Shown here in pieces: positions 46,832 to 53,744 of a stretch of 64,000 nucleotides of DNA (within the stretch, counting starts at the first letter, position 1; each line of letters begins with the position of its first letter). The position numbers and the translations under genes are program-made. The notes beneath the pieces are model-generated. The model ran no database searches, was not told the DNA's origin, and saw nothing but the letters and a program-made list of their open reading frames with translations. This DNA is from Klebsiella quasipneumoniae subsp. quasipneumoniae (lineage in GTDB: Bacteria; Pseudomonadota; Gammaproteobacteria; Enterobacterales; Enterobacteriaceae): NCBI RefSeq assembly GCF_020525925.1, contig NZ_CP084877.1, positions 99,752 to 163,751 on the forward strand, read 5' to 3'.

Positions 46832-47110
46832 TCAAACCTGCTGAATTTTAAAGTTAACACCGCAGGCTCTGGCGTACCGAACCAGCGTCTGAATACTCAT
46901 TCGCGAAGCGTTCTTCTCCATACGTGAGATAGTAGGCGCTTTGATGCCCATACGTTCTGCAACCTGTGCCGACGTCAAACCCGCTTCTTTTCTCCATGTT
47001 GCTAAGGTTTCCCGAAGTAGCTCCGAGGCTTCTTCTGCCTCGAATGCCGCGCTGTACTCATGATCGTTCATTGCTTCGGTATGAACCTGGCTAAGGGTTT
47101 TATATTTCAT
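46832..47110 (-). CDS. XRE-family antitoxin
   Basis: A 92-residue protein with a helix-turn-helix in the C-terminal half (AGLTSAQVAERMGIKAPTIS, RMEKNASRMSIQTLVRYARA) and an acidic N-terminus (NDHEYSAAFEAEEASELLRE). It overlaps the upstream toxin gene by 11 bases, the coupling typical of toxin-first HigBA-like pairs. It should neutralise the toxin and bind the palindromes at 47452-47489. Confidence 0.88.
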   Translation of the reverse strand: MKYKTLSQVHTEAMNDHEYSAAFEAEEASELLRETLATWRKEAGLTSAQVAERMGIKAPTISRMEKNASRMSIQTLVRYARACGVNFKIQQV

Positions 47111-47420
47111 TCTGCATTTCCTCCAGTCTGCGAAGTGCCTGATCTATTTCTGCCGGGGGCGTTTTTGGCGATTTTTTGATAAAGATCCGAAGTAGAAAAA
47201 TACGTTCACCACTCTGATATACCCAGATTCCGCGGGCGATATCTGCCCCCATTGTACGTATTTCGAAAAGGCCGTTTCCAAGCGGCTTGGTATCTGGCTC
47301 GCGTAGCTGGCGAGGGTTTGCTTCCAGCTTCATGAGTAGCCTGGCCATTTTTGCACGAATGGCAGCAGGCAGAGCCGTAAACTCTTTTTCAGCCTCATCA
47401 TGAAAGATGACTGTGAACAT
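47100..47420 (-). CDS. RelE/HigB-type toxin (Gp49-like)
   Basis: A 106-residue basic protein of the phage Gp49-like/HigB branch of RelE toxins: FHDEAEKEFTALPAAIRAKM, LREPDTKPLGNGLFEIR, and the core strand RGIWVYQSGERIFLLRIFIK followed by KSPKTPPAEIDQALRRL. Such toxins usually cleave mRNA on the ribosome. I chose the ATG at 47418-47420, where the family domain begins; a GTG upstream at 47450 overlaps the operators. First gene of a three-gene module. Confidence 0.88.
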   Translation of the reverse strand: MFTVIFHDEAEKEFTALPAAIRAKMARLLMKLEANPRQLREPDTKPLGNGLFEIRTMGADIARGIWVYQSGERIFLLRIFIKKSPKTPPAEIDQALRRLEEMQNEI

Positions 47421-47451
47421 GAATGTAATCTCTGGTCCGTATGTGCACACA

Positions 47452-47489
47452 TTAGCTCAAAAGCTAACTTAGCTCAAGAGCTAAGTTAG
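47452..47489 (-). promoter_or_regulatory. Twin palindromic operators of the TA module
   Basis: TTAGCTCAAAAGCTAA (47452-47467) and TTAGCTCAAGAGCTAA (47469-47484) share TTAGCT-N4-AGCTAA. The second extends to a 26-base palindrome (47464-47489). Their centres are 17 bases apart. They lie just upstream of the toxin gene and are the likely autoregulatory sites for one or both helix-turn-helix proteins. Confidence 0.75.
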
Positions 47490-47500
47490 CTGGCTTCTCA

Positions 47501-47725
47501 CTACCCGACCTTTACGACTTCAATGCCCAGGATCAGAGCGATGAATTCTGCTTTGTTCTGAAGCAACCAGGTGCGTGCTTCGGGTGCCTGAGCTTTGCTG
47601 ATATCGATATCAAACTGATTAAGCGCTGCAGCATCGGCGTGTCCAAGTGTAATACCGCGCCACTGCATCCCTGCAAAATAGGCGTTCCCTGCCCCCTGCT
47701 GGATTTTTCCTTTCACGTGTTCCAT
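47501..47725 (-). CDS. Conserved small leading-region protein, unknown
   Basis: A 74-residue soluble protein (GITLGHADAAALNQFDIDIS; APEARTWLLQNKAEFIALIL). GAGG precedes the ATG at 47723-47725. It lies 10 bases after the next upstream small gene on the same strand, so the two are probably co-transcribed from repeat copy B. No family is recognised. Small leading-region proteins often act against host defences, but nothing in this sequence shows that. Confidence 0.7.
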   Translation of the reverse strand: MEHVKGKIQQGAGNAYFAGMQWRGITLGHADAAALNQFDIDISKAQAPEARTWLLQNKAEFIALILGIEVVKVG

Positions 47726-47735
47726 TGCCCAGACC

Positions 47736-47948
47736 TCATTTCACACCCAGACGGCGGAACATATCGGCGATGATATTCCGGCGCGTATATGAAGCACCTG
47801 CGGCTTTCAGATCGGCCAGCACGTTATAGGCGTAACTGGCATCCTTTCCATGAAAAGCGATCACCTTTTCCGCTTTTGGTTCAAAACAGGATGGGGAAGT
47901 TTCCCGAAAGAAAGCCTCTGATGAGTGTTGATGGCCGTATACTTTCAT
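47736..47948 (-). CDS. Small leading-region protein, unknown
   Basis: A 70-residue basic protein: HQHSSEAFFRETSPSC, KAEKVIAFHGKDASYAYNVL, and GASYTRRNIIADMFRRLGVK. AGAGG precedes the ATG at 47946-47948. It sits between two other small minus-strand genes. No family is recognised. Confidence 0.68.
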   Translation of the reverse strand: MKVYGHQHSSEAFFRETSPSCFEPKAEKVIAFHGKDASYAYNVLADLKAAGASYTRRNIIADMFRRLGVK

Positions 47949-48008
47949 TTTGCGTTACCTCTGGTCTTTAAGGGATGGCAGCGATACGCCGCCATCCGTG
48001 TTTATTTC

Positions 48009-48365
48009 TCAGCAGTCGTTTGCCGCCAGTTCACTCATCAGTACATCCCGTGCTTCCAGCGCGCGTTCCTCTTCGGCTAGCGTCAGCAGATAGCCGCGCT
48101 TTGCCGCAGCGCCCATTAACACCGGACGGTCTTTCAACGGCAGCGCATCCAGATAATCCAGCGCACCACCCAGCAGATGGGCCTGATACAGCTCGTAATG
48201 CATACCGCAGCTCCGACCAGCCTTTTTCTCGATACGTTCAAGCACTACATCGGCGCGGATAACATCGAACGGGTTTCGGGAATGAATGTTGCGCACAAAA
48301 CCGTCAGTCCGGAGGGTTGTGCTTTCTTTGGTGGAGGGTTTTTCGTTGACGTTTTGTGTGCTCAT
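48009..48365 (-). CDS. Small leading-region protein, unknown
   Basis: A 118-residue protein: RTDGFVRNIHSRNPFDVIRA, VVLERIEKKAGRSCGMHYEL, and a helical Glu-rich C-terminus (LTLAEEERALEARDVLMSEL). I chose the ATG at 48363-48365 because AAAGGAG lies upstream. It is the first gene after repeat copy B and so the best candidate for earliest expression from that copy. No family is recognised. Confidence 0.7.
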   Translation of the reverse strand: MSTQNVNEKPSTKESTTLRTDGFVRNIHSRNPFDVIRADVVLERIEKKAGRSCGMHYELYQAHLLGGALDYLDALPLKDRPVLMGAAAKRGYLLTLAEEERALEARDVLMSELAANDC

Positions 48366-48402
48366 CCAGCTTTCTCCTTTGTCTGTTTTTCTGCCTTTTA
48401 AA

Positions 48403-48999
48403 ACCATCACCCGTTGAGTTGCCGGGGCCGCGGTTTTGACTTTGTGCGGGGACCTGCTGAACCTGCCCCCTGGATATAACCTTCACCCGTTTGAGAGCCG
48501 TTCGCCGCAAGGGCGTAAACGAGCACGGCCCGGTGCAGATGTCCGGGGGTGAGCGGGAAATTTTTTTCGGTCTAATGAAGCGGCAGCGGAATGGCCGGGA
48601 AAAATTTATTGCGAAAGGCTCTGCCGTCCCCTGGACAGCAAGACGGGTTGTGCTTGTCTCAGCCCCGGCGAATGGACTCAAACGGGTGATACGGGTACTA
48701 GGGGAAAGGAGCAGGCACCCGCCGCAACGACGAAGAGCGCGGGCGCGAAACGGCGTTGCCCCGCAGAGTGCCGGCAGTCCTTCGCCGGCACGGTGAAAGC
48801 GGCGCGGCCGGAACGGCCGCAGCAAGCGCTGCCGTTGACTTTGACCTCAGACATCAGACACTAGCCGTCAGGCCCGAAACCGCGTAGCGGGTTCGGCGGA
48901 GCCCGGCAGGTGCGCAGCAGCTGCCCTGGCGGAGTGTGGCTCGACGACTGGACAGCGCAGCTGGCCAGGAGCCGAAGGGGTCCAGTGTTGTTATGCCTT
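48403..48999 (-). repeat. Leading-region repeat copy B (Frpo-like)
   Basis: Nearly identical by eye to the first 590 bases of copy A, including both hairpin arms; the hairpin spans 48540-48638. It ends earlier than A and C: after TCCAGTGT the sequence diverges, and the purine-rich tail (GAGAAGAAGAGGAAG) seen in A and C is missing. It lies between the gene starting at 48365 and the stop of the gene at 49002. Confidence 0.75.
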
Positions 49000-49001
49000 T
49001 C

Positions 49002-49352
49002 TTATCGTTCCAGACGTTCGACGGTGGCCAGCAATTGCGGATAGGTCGCTGACTGACACTTTTCGTACAGTGATTTAGCTGCGGGTATCCCTTCCAGATA
49101 ATCATCCGAGTCCAGAATTTCCTGAGCCAGATATTCAATAAAGGCGGGTTCCACAACGGAGCCACTCAGCACATTAAGCAGAACCTGTGTTTCGTCGTCA
49201 TCGAGAGGAATGGCACAGACCCGAACCAGATGCGCATAGCGATCAAAGATATTATTCAGCCTTTCAGTCACCCCTTCCCTGTGGGAGTTCAGATGTGCTC
49301 GCAGCTTAGGCGAAGGCGTGAAAGAGGGGTTGCGGGAGATTTCTTTTTTCAT
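49002..49352 (-). CDS. Small helical leading-region protein, unknown
   Basis: A 116-residue charged, helical protein: LRAHLNSHREGVTERLNNIF, RVCAIPLDDDETQVLLNVLS, and LAQEILDSDDYLEGIPAAKS. GAGGA precedes the ATG, which overlaps the preceding stop as ATGA, so it forms a two-gene unit with 49349-49621. No family is recognised. Confidence 0.7.
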   Translation of the reverse strand: MKKEISRNPSFTPSPKLRAHLNSHREGVTERLNNIFDRYAHLVRVCAIPLDDDETQVLLNVLSGSVVEPAFIEYLAQEILDSDDYLEGIPAAKSLYEKCQSATYPQLLATVERLER

Positions 49353-49621
49353 GGGTTATCCTCAGAATACTGGCCCGACATCATTAAGAATTTGCGCCGT
49401 TCCCTCACGAACTGTCGGTACCATTTACGGGCAACACTGGCCAGATCGTCCTCAGAAGCGCCACAGGAAAGCGTACTCCCCATGAACCCTCCACCACAGC
49501 AAATCTGAGCACCTGTGTTACCAGAGTGTCCCGGGGACTCCAGGTGGACATAAACGCCACTCTCGGGTGCGTAAAAACTGAAAATTTCGCCGGTTTTACG
49601 GGATTTTATCGTGAAGTTCAT
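49349..49621 (-). CDS. Small Gly/Cys-containing leading-region protein, unknown
   Basis: A 90-residue protein: MNFTIKSRKTGEIFSFYAPE, then a Gly/Ser/Cys patch (GAQICCGGGFMGSTLSCGAS), then VARKWYRQFVRERRKF. AAAGGAG precedes the ATG at 49619-49621. It is coupled to the following gene through ATGA. The clustered cysteines could bind metal, but I recognise no motif. Confidence 0.68.
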   Translation of the reverse strand: MNFTIKSRKTGEIFSFYAPESGVYVHLESPGHSGNTGAQICCGGGFMGSTLSCGASEDDLASVARKWYRQFVRERRKFLMMSGQYSEDNP

Positions 49622-49732
49622 GCTGGCTCTCCTTTGGCTCACCCGCGACTGCGCTTCGCCTCACTGAGTTAAGTGGAAAAATTGCTGTTCATTACACAAT
49701 CAACTGTATGACAGATGTCATACATAATCAAC

Positions 49733-49759
49733 AAAAAAAAGCCTGCTAAAATAGCAGGC
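49733..49759 (-). terminator. Strong intrinsic terminator
   Basis: Stem GCCTGCTA (49741-49748) with TAGCAGGC (49752-49759); on the minus strand it is followed by eight T residues, and on the + strand by six A. It would end a minus-strand transcript coming from about 49760-50040, where no convincing protein gene lies. Confidence 0.8.
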
Positions 49760-49887
49760 AAAAAACACTGGATCATTCAAGGAATGAACTGCGGTATCAC
49801 CTGACAGACCGAGCGACTGATTTATCAGGAAAGTAGAAACCGCGCATTGCACATAAAAGGTATTACAGCACGTTTCCGGAAGGAAAA

Positions 49888-49904
49888 CCCGCCCGGAGGG
49901 CGGG
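49888..49904 (-). terminator. Second intrinsic terminator in gene-free stretch
   Basis: Stem CCCGCCC (49888-49894) with GGGCGGG (49898-49904), extended by AA/TT; followed on the minus strand by TTTTCC. It lies 130 bases upstream of the terminator at 49733-49759 in the same orientation, suggesting one or two short transcripts. Confidence 0.65.
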
Positions 49905-50284
49905 TTAAGTGCTATGCAACCTGATGTAGCGCCGGATTTCCCCGGGGAGCCTTTGGACAGCCTCACTGACTCGTGGACTTTTAACTCTGCCGTTGCTGTT
50001 TCCACCCCTCCGTAAAGAGGGCTACGCTACAGAGCGAACTTATCACCAGAACCCAAATGTTCACAATCAATCGCTCTTTTTTTCACACTGATGACAGGGT
50101 GTTACGGTGAATGAAGGGTGTTAATGTGACTTGCGATTCATTGAATCCGTGTTGTAGGTAGGTGAAAGCATTTTGCCCGCCTGTCGTGCGGTTTTTTTTT
50201 CCTGTAAGCAGGAAAAAGGGGCTACCGGCGAACCGGCAACCCCTTCATAAAGGCGCTTCAGGCATGTCAGACCAACGCAGCCCT
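49905..50284. other. Gene-free stretch, possible small RNA locus
   Basis: There is no convincing protein gene. On the minus strand a TTGTGA hexamer and ATAAGT 17 bases on (near 50040-50072) could be a promoter for a short RNA ending at one of the two terminators below. Near 50219-50244 is a hairpin GGGGCTACCGG-CGAA-CCGGCAACCCC, which matches the R1 sequence downstream of hok. Confidence 0.4.
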
Positions 50285-50307
50285 GAAAAGGCGGGGTATT
50301 CCCCGCC
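50285..50307 (-). terminator. Terminator downstream of hok
   Basis: Stem GGCGGGG (50290-50296), loop TATT, CCCCGCC (50301-50307); minus-strand T run TTTTC. It occupies the same place as the hairpin after hok in R1. Confidence 0.7.
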
Positions 50308-50316
50308 TCCAGGTTG

Positions 50317-50478
50317 CTACTTACCGTTGGATTCGTAAGCCAGGCTTGCCGCGACCTCCCTGTTCCCGTCCTTTAGCCGGACTTCGCATAAGCGGTTCCG
50401 GGTCAGGCATGTGAATATCAAGAGCGTTAAACAGACGATTAATACGCACCAGACCAGGGCGTTTCGCGGTAGTTTCAT
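50317..50478 (-). CDS. hok: Hok toxin, cut off from its promoter
   Basis: A 53-residue membrane toxin matching R1 Hok: [20 protein letters not shown], then [20 protein letters not shown], ending LAYESNGK. It depolarises the inner membrane of plasmid-free daughter cells. ATG at 50476-50478 with GGAGGAG in front; stop TAG at 50317-50319. The rest of the locus (mok start, sok, hok promoter) lies on the far side of an IS at 50492-51587, inserted 13 bases upstream of the ATG. Expression and the killing mechanism should therefore be lost unless the IS supplies transcription. Confidence 0.93.
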   Translation of the reverse strand: MKLPRNALVWCVLIVCLTLLIFTCLTRNRLCEVRLKDGNREVAASLAYESNGK

Positions 50479-50491
50479 GGTTTACTCCTCC

Positions 50492-51587
50492 TGTGTAAGT
50501 TCACACAGATATTGCAATTGCCTCAGAACACTAAAGGAGGGATTGCCAGATGTTGATGCAGCATATCGGTGTCGGCTATTTTGGGTATTACCGAGCAACT
50601 GCTTATGCGATGAAACACTCTCTTATGCCCGAGATTGCGAAGTTAAGAATGAAGGCTCTGAACTTCTGGGATAAGCACGGGATCCGTGCCGCAGCTGATG
50701 CTTTTGACGTATCAACGCGAACACTCTACTGGTGGCGCCGGTTACTGCGCACCGGTGGTCCAGAAGCACTAATTCCAAGAAGCAAAGCCCCTCTGGTTCG
50801 CCGTTCAAGGCACTGGCATCCTGATGTACTCAAGGAGATCAGGCGTCTGAGAACTGAGTTACCCAATCTCGGCAAAGAGCAGATTTTTGTCAGGCTGAAA
50901 CCATGGTGTGAAGCGCGGCATTTTACCTGTCCCAGCACGTCAACCATTGGAAGAATCATTGCTGGTGCTCACGATAAAATGCGGATGATCCCCGTACGCC
51001 TCAGCGCCAGGGGCAAAGCCCGGTTGATAAAAAAACGCTCAGTGAAGCCCAGAAGACCAAAACAATACCGCCCGGTAAAAACAGGCGAACTCATAGGGAT
51101 GGACGCGATTGAACTCAGGATGGGGGACCTACGCCGCTATATCATTACCATGATCGACGAGCACAGCGACTATGCGCTGGCCCTGGCGGTCCCTTCACTC
51201 AACAGCGATATTACCAGCCATTTCTTCAGCAAGGCCACAAAGCTCTTTCCTGTCGCTATCAGACAAGTTGTCACTGACAACGGTAAGGAGTTCCTCGGTA
51301 ACTTTGATAAAACGCTACAGGAAGCCTCGATTAAACACATCTGGACCTATCCGTACACACCGAAAATGAATGCGACCTGTGAGCGATTTAACCGGACACT
51401 TAGAGAACAATTTATTGAATTCAATGAATTGTTGCTTTTTGAGGACCTGAATTTGTTTAATCAAAGAATGGCTGAATATCTGGTGCTGTATAACAGCAAA
51501 AGGCCACATAAATCACTCGAACTGATGACGCCAGTGGACTATATTTTACGTGAGAGTAAAAATTGCAATATGTGGTGGACCCATACA
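50492..51587 (+). mobile_element. IS481-family insertion sequence inside hok/mok/sok
   Basis: A 1096-bp element bounded by imperfect inverted ends that start TGTGTAAGTTCACACAGATA (left) and, on the complement of the right end, TGTATGGGTCCACCACATAT; both continue into TTGCAAT. TGT ends are usual for IS481 elements. It carries one transposase. It splits the hok locus: hok lies left, mok start and sok right. No clear target duplication is visible, so a small deletion at the site is possible. It may correspond to ISKpn28-type elements, which I cannot confirm. Confidence 0.82.
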
Positions 51588-51617
51588 ACGGTAAGAGGCC
51601 ATACTGGTGTTGACTAG
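50550..51617 (+). CDS. IS481-family transposase
   Basis: A 355-residue DDE transposase. The N-terminal helix-turn-helix has NFWDKHGIRAAADAFDVSTR. The rve core has Asp in GELIGMDAIELRMGDLRRYI, Asp in RQVVTDNGKEFLGNFDKT, and Glu in MNATCERFNRTLREQF. ATG at 50550 with AAGGAGG upstream. By my boundary the element ends after codon 346. The last nine residues (TVRGHTGVD) and the TAG are encoded by mok/sok DNA outside it, so the stop is supplied by the target site. Confidence 0.9.
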   Translation: MLMQHIGVGYFGYYRATAYAMKHSLMPEIAKLRMKALNFWDKHGIRAAADAFDVSTRTLYWWRRLLRTGGPEALIPRSKAPLVRRSRHWHPDVLKEIRRLRTELPNLGKEQIFVRLKPWCEARHFTCPSTSTIGRIIAGAHDKMRMIPVRLSARGKARLIKKRSVKPRRPKQYRPVKTGELIGMDAIELRMGDLRRYIITMIDEHSDYALALAVPSLNSDITSHFFSKATKLFPVAIRQVVTDNGKEFLGNFDKTLQEASIKHIWTYPYTPKMNATCERFNRTLREQFIEFNELLLFEDLNLFNQRMAEYLVLYNSKRPHKSLELMTPVDYILRESKNCNMWWTHTTVRGHTGVD

Positions 51618-51621
51618 ACAT
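51588..51621 (-). pseudogene. mok: mok, truncated by IS insertion
   Basis: ATG at 51619-51621, followed by MSSQHQYGLLP, the start of the R1 mok product (MSSPHQDSLLP). After 11 codons the frame enters the IS. In R1, mok translation is needed to open hok translation and is the direct target of Sok. That coupling is broken here. Confidence 0.85.
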
Positions 51622-51676
51622 TCAGTGGGCCTCGTGGGTTAATGAAAATTAACTACGGGGCTTTCTGCTTTCTGCC
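51622..51676 (+). ncRNA. sok: Sok antisense RNA (orphaned)
   Basis: The + strand opposite the mok start folds as GCCTCGT...ACGGGGC around TTAAT-GAAA-ATTAA (51629-51661), followed by TTTCTGCTTTC. It matches the R1 Sok stem-loop. It probably is still made, but its target mRNA no longer includes hok. The 5' end is estimated. Confidence 0.7.
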
Positions 51677-51737
51677 ACACAACACGGTAACAAACCACCT
51701 TCACGTCATGAGGCAAAAAGCCTCAAGCGCCACGTCG

Positions 51738-51743
51738 ATTATA
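51738..51743 (-). promoter_or_regulatory. hok promoter -10 element
   Basis: Minus-strand TATAAT (complement of 51738-51743), just upstream of CGCTTGAGGC, the conserved 5' end region of R1 hok mRNA. No good -35 hexamer is visible. Transcripts from here run through the mok start and into the IS at 51587. Confidence 0.55.
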
Positions 51744-51790
51744 CCGGGCCGGTGCTATTTCTTACCAGGTATATCCACGCTTTATGCTGC

Positions 51791-52165
51791 TTAGCGCTTT
51801 AAATATCTAATGTATACCCATCCCGCGATCAAGACGCCCGTGCCCAGCGCAAGATTAGGCAAAATAACATCGTTTGCACTTGCATATATGGTATTAGGAT
51901 CATGTTGCCCCCAGAATGCCAGCTTGTACCCGATGCCCCAGACAAAGAATATAATCCCGGCAATCAGAACGCCGAATTTTATTACGCCGAGCAGGATTCC
52001 ATCTAACCAGTCAGGCGGATCACGCCATGTGATGACCGCAGCTATTAGTGTGCAGATAATTTGGCCTGCATAATAACCAGGGGAACCATACCATTCCGGA
52101 GCAACATGCTTCACGATCAACCAGAACAGCACGTTCATTAAGATAACGAGCAACCAGTACCTCAT
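51791..52165 (-). CDS. Unknown inner-membrane protein
   Basis: A 124-residue protein with four hydrophobic segments (start LLVILMNVLFWLIVKHVAPE; end GTGVLIAGWVYIRYLKR). I chose the ATG at 52163-52165 because AAGGAA lies upstream; the ATG at 52192 has no ribosome binding site. It lies between the hok locus and the psi genes on the minus strand. No family is recognised. Confidence 0.68.
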   Translation of the reverse strand: MRYWLLVILMNVLFWLIVKHVAPEWYGSPGYYAGQIICTLIAAVITWRDPPDWLDGILLGVIKFGVLIAGIIFFVWGIGYKLAFWGQHDPNTIYASANDVILPNLALGTGVLIAGWVYIRYLKR

Positions 52166-52220
52166 AGTTCTGCTTTCCTTGTATTTGGCCATCTGAGTTG
52201 TCAGACAGCATTGTACTTAT

Positions 52221-52547
52221 TCATCGGGCGGACTTGCCATTGAAATACTCCGGACGCGCAGCCAGTTCACGCTCGATTAACTCGTCGGCAAACAAAGGGG
52301 CAACACGATTAATACGTGCCTGCATGTTGCGCCTTCTCACCGCTGCTTTCCGTTCATCGCTCCAGCGTTGGATCTGTTTCTGGCCGAGAAAATCCACGCA
52401 TACAGCGTAACCTGAGCCAGCCACCCAGCGTGACATCACCTCTTCAGGTGCCGCCTGCCCAGCCTCCACGACAACGGAAATCAGTTCCCGTGGACCTGGG
52501 CAGGGCCTGTGCGGCAGTTTCCAGCGCAGAGAATAGCGCCACTTCAT
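52221..52547 (-). CDS. Conserved protein downstream of psiA
   Basis: A 108-residue basic soluble protein: GPRELISVVVEAGQAAPEEV, GYAVCVDFLGQKQIQRWSDE, and a helical end (RVAPLFADELIERELAARPE). Its ATG overlaps the psiA stop as ATGA, so it is the third gene of a psiB-psiA-X unit. I do not recognise a family beyond its conserved place. Confidence 0.72.
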   Translation of the reverse strand: MKWRYSLRWKLPHRPCPGPRELISVVVEAGQAAPEEVMSRWVAGSGYAVCVDFLGQKQIQRWSDERKAAVRRRNMQARINRVAPLFADELIERELAARPEYFNGKSAR

Positions 52548-53272
52548 ACACCACTCCGATCAGCCAGCTTATTTGGCACCTGCCAGCGTTCAGCAACACG
52601 AATATGCTCAGGTGTTTCCCGGACAATAAACGGAATTTCGTACATCACTGCATACAGCGGCTCACCGCTGATGCGAAGCCAGTCAAGTTCCTTCAGCGAT
52701 GCGAATCGCGACTGCCAGCGCCAGAACGGTGCTGCAAGCTCTGCCGCGTCAAACTCGTCGCTCCACCGGGTGTACCAGGTGCAGACGGTTTCCGGTGACT
52801 GAAAATTCAGTTCTGTGACAGCCTGTCCCAGCAGGTTCTGACGCAGTAACCAGGACTGCTCGACCTGACGGGCTTCACGGCGCATTTTTCGGGTGAAGGC
52901 AAAGTCCTGACGTTTTAGCCTGCGTACTGTTCGGGTATGAAGGACTTCCGGAAAATTTTCAGCCTGCACATCCATTGTCAGCGGCAGCGGACAGTATTCC
53001 CCGTGGCTGGAGATAAGCATATCCAGCGCCTCTTCTACCTGTTTCAGGCTGGAAAGGCGGCCTTTTGGATCACGGTGAATGCCAGGAATACGGCGGGCAA
53101 CGTCACTGTTAATCCGGCTACAGCCTGTCAGCAGGCGCAGGAATGTCCGGACGTGTGGCATCGATGGCAGACGTGCGCCGCGCTGGCGAGCCTCTTCCAC
53201 CGTCATGATGGCCTGCAGCGCTGCCTGACGGGCTGGTTTCAGGGATACAAGAGCACTGGATGACGGGATCAT
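52544..53272 (-). CDS. psiA: Plasmid SOS inhibition protein PsiA
   Basis: A 242-residue protein in the psiA position after psiB, with size and pattern of F PsiA: CSRINSDVARRIPGIHRDPK, a basic RRLKRQDFAFTRKMRREARQ, and ETVCTWYTRWSDEFDAAELA near the C-terminus. PsiA is produced with PsiB early after transfer; PsiB does most of the SOS inhibition. Start and stop both overlap neighbours as ATGA. Confidence 0.88.
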   Translation of the reverse strand: MIPSSSALVSLKPARQAALQAIMTVEEARQRGARLPSMPHVRTFLRLLTGCSRINSDVARRIPGIHRDPKGRLSSLKQVEEALDMLISSHGEYCPLPLTMDVQAENFPEVLHTRTVRRLKRQDFAFTRKMRREARQVEQSWLLRQNLLGQAVTELNFQSPETVCTWYTRWSDEFDAAELAAPFWRWQSRFASLKELDWLRISGEPLYAVMYEIPFIVRETPEHIRVAERWQVPNKLADRSGV

Positions 53273-53700
53273 TGTGCGCCCTCCTGTGACAGCGTGCTGA
53301 TGATGCTGGCAAACGAGTAGCCACCGGCGTCAAGACACTCGATGAGATCCAGAGTATGGGTGATGAGTTCAGGGTTGAATGCATCCATCACGCGAACGAC
53401 AGAGAACGGCTGACCGTCACGGGTAACAAAGACCACTATCCAGCGAGGATTCAACTCCCCCGGGCTGCATACCGCCACATCAAAGTGACCATGAGGGGGG
53501 GTAAAACGGATCTGGACAGGAAAGAAGCCGCCAAATTCGCACCGGTATTCGGCATTCACGGACCAGCTGGACGGTGAGGTCAGATCGCGCATGACAGCGT
53601 GACTCAGCTCCCGGCGAAAGTCTTCACCGGCGGCGCGGTAGTCTTCCAGCTCATCAGAAGACATGGTTTTCAGGACATCCAGAGTCAGTAACGTTTTCAT
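53269..53700 (-). CDS. psiB: Plasmid SOS inhibition protein PsiB
   Basis: A 143-residue acidic protein that binds RecA and prevents SOS induction when single-stranded plasmid enters. It matches F PsiB: AAGEDFRRELSHAVMRDLTS and CEFGGFFPVQIRFTPPHGHF. Length is as in F. It follows the ParB-like gene by 44 bases and is coupled to psiA. It works with plasmid SSB, encoded just upstream. Confidence 0.95.
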   Translation of the reverse strand: MKTLLTLDVLKTMSSDELEDYRAAGEDFRRELSHAVMRDLTSPSSWSVNAEYRCEFGGFFPVQIRFTPPHGHFDVAVCSPGELNPRWIVVFVTRDGQPFSVVRVMDAFNPELITHTLDLIECLDAGGYSFASIISTLSQEGAQ

Positions 53701-53744
53701 TTTCAGTCTCCTTATCGCCGCCCCGCAGGGCGGCGTCTCCGTTA

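Noticed and set aside
49718..50005. 95-codon minus-strand frame
   Set aside because: It runs through two intrinsic terminators and has no family features; the region looks like RNA rather than protein coding.
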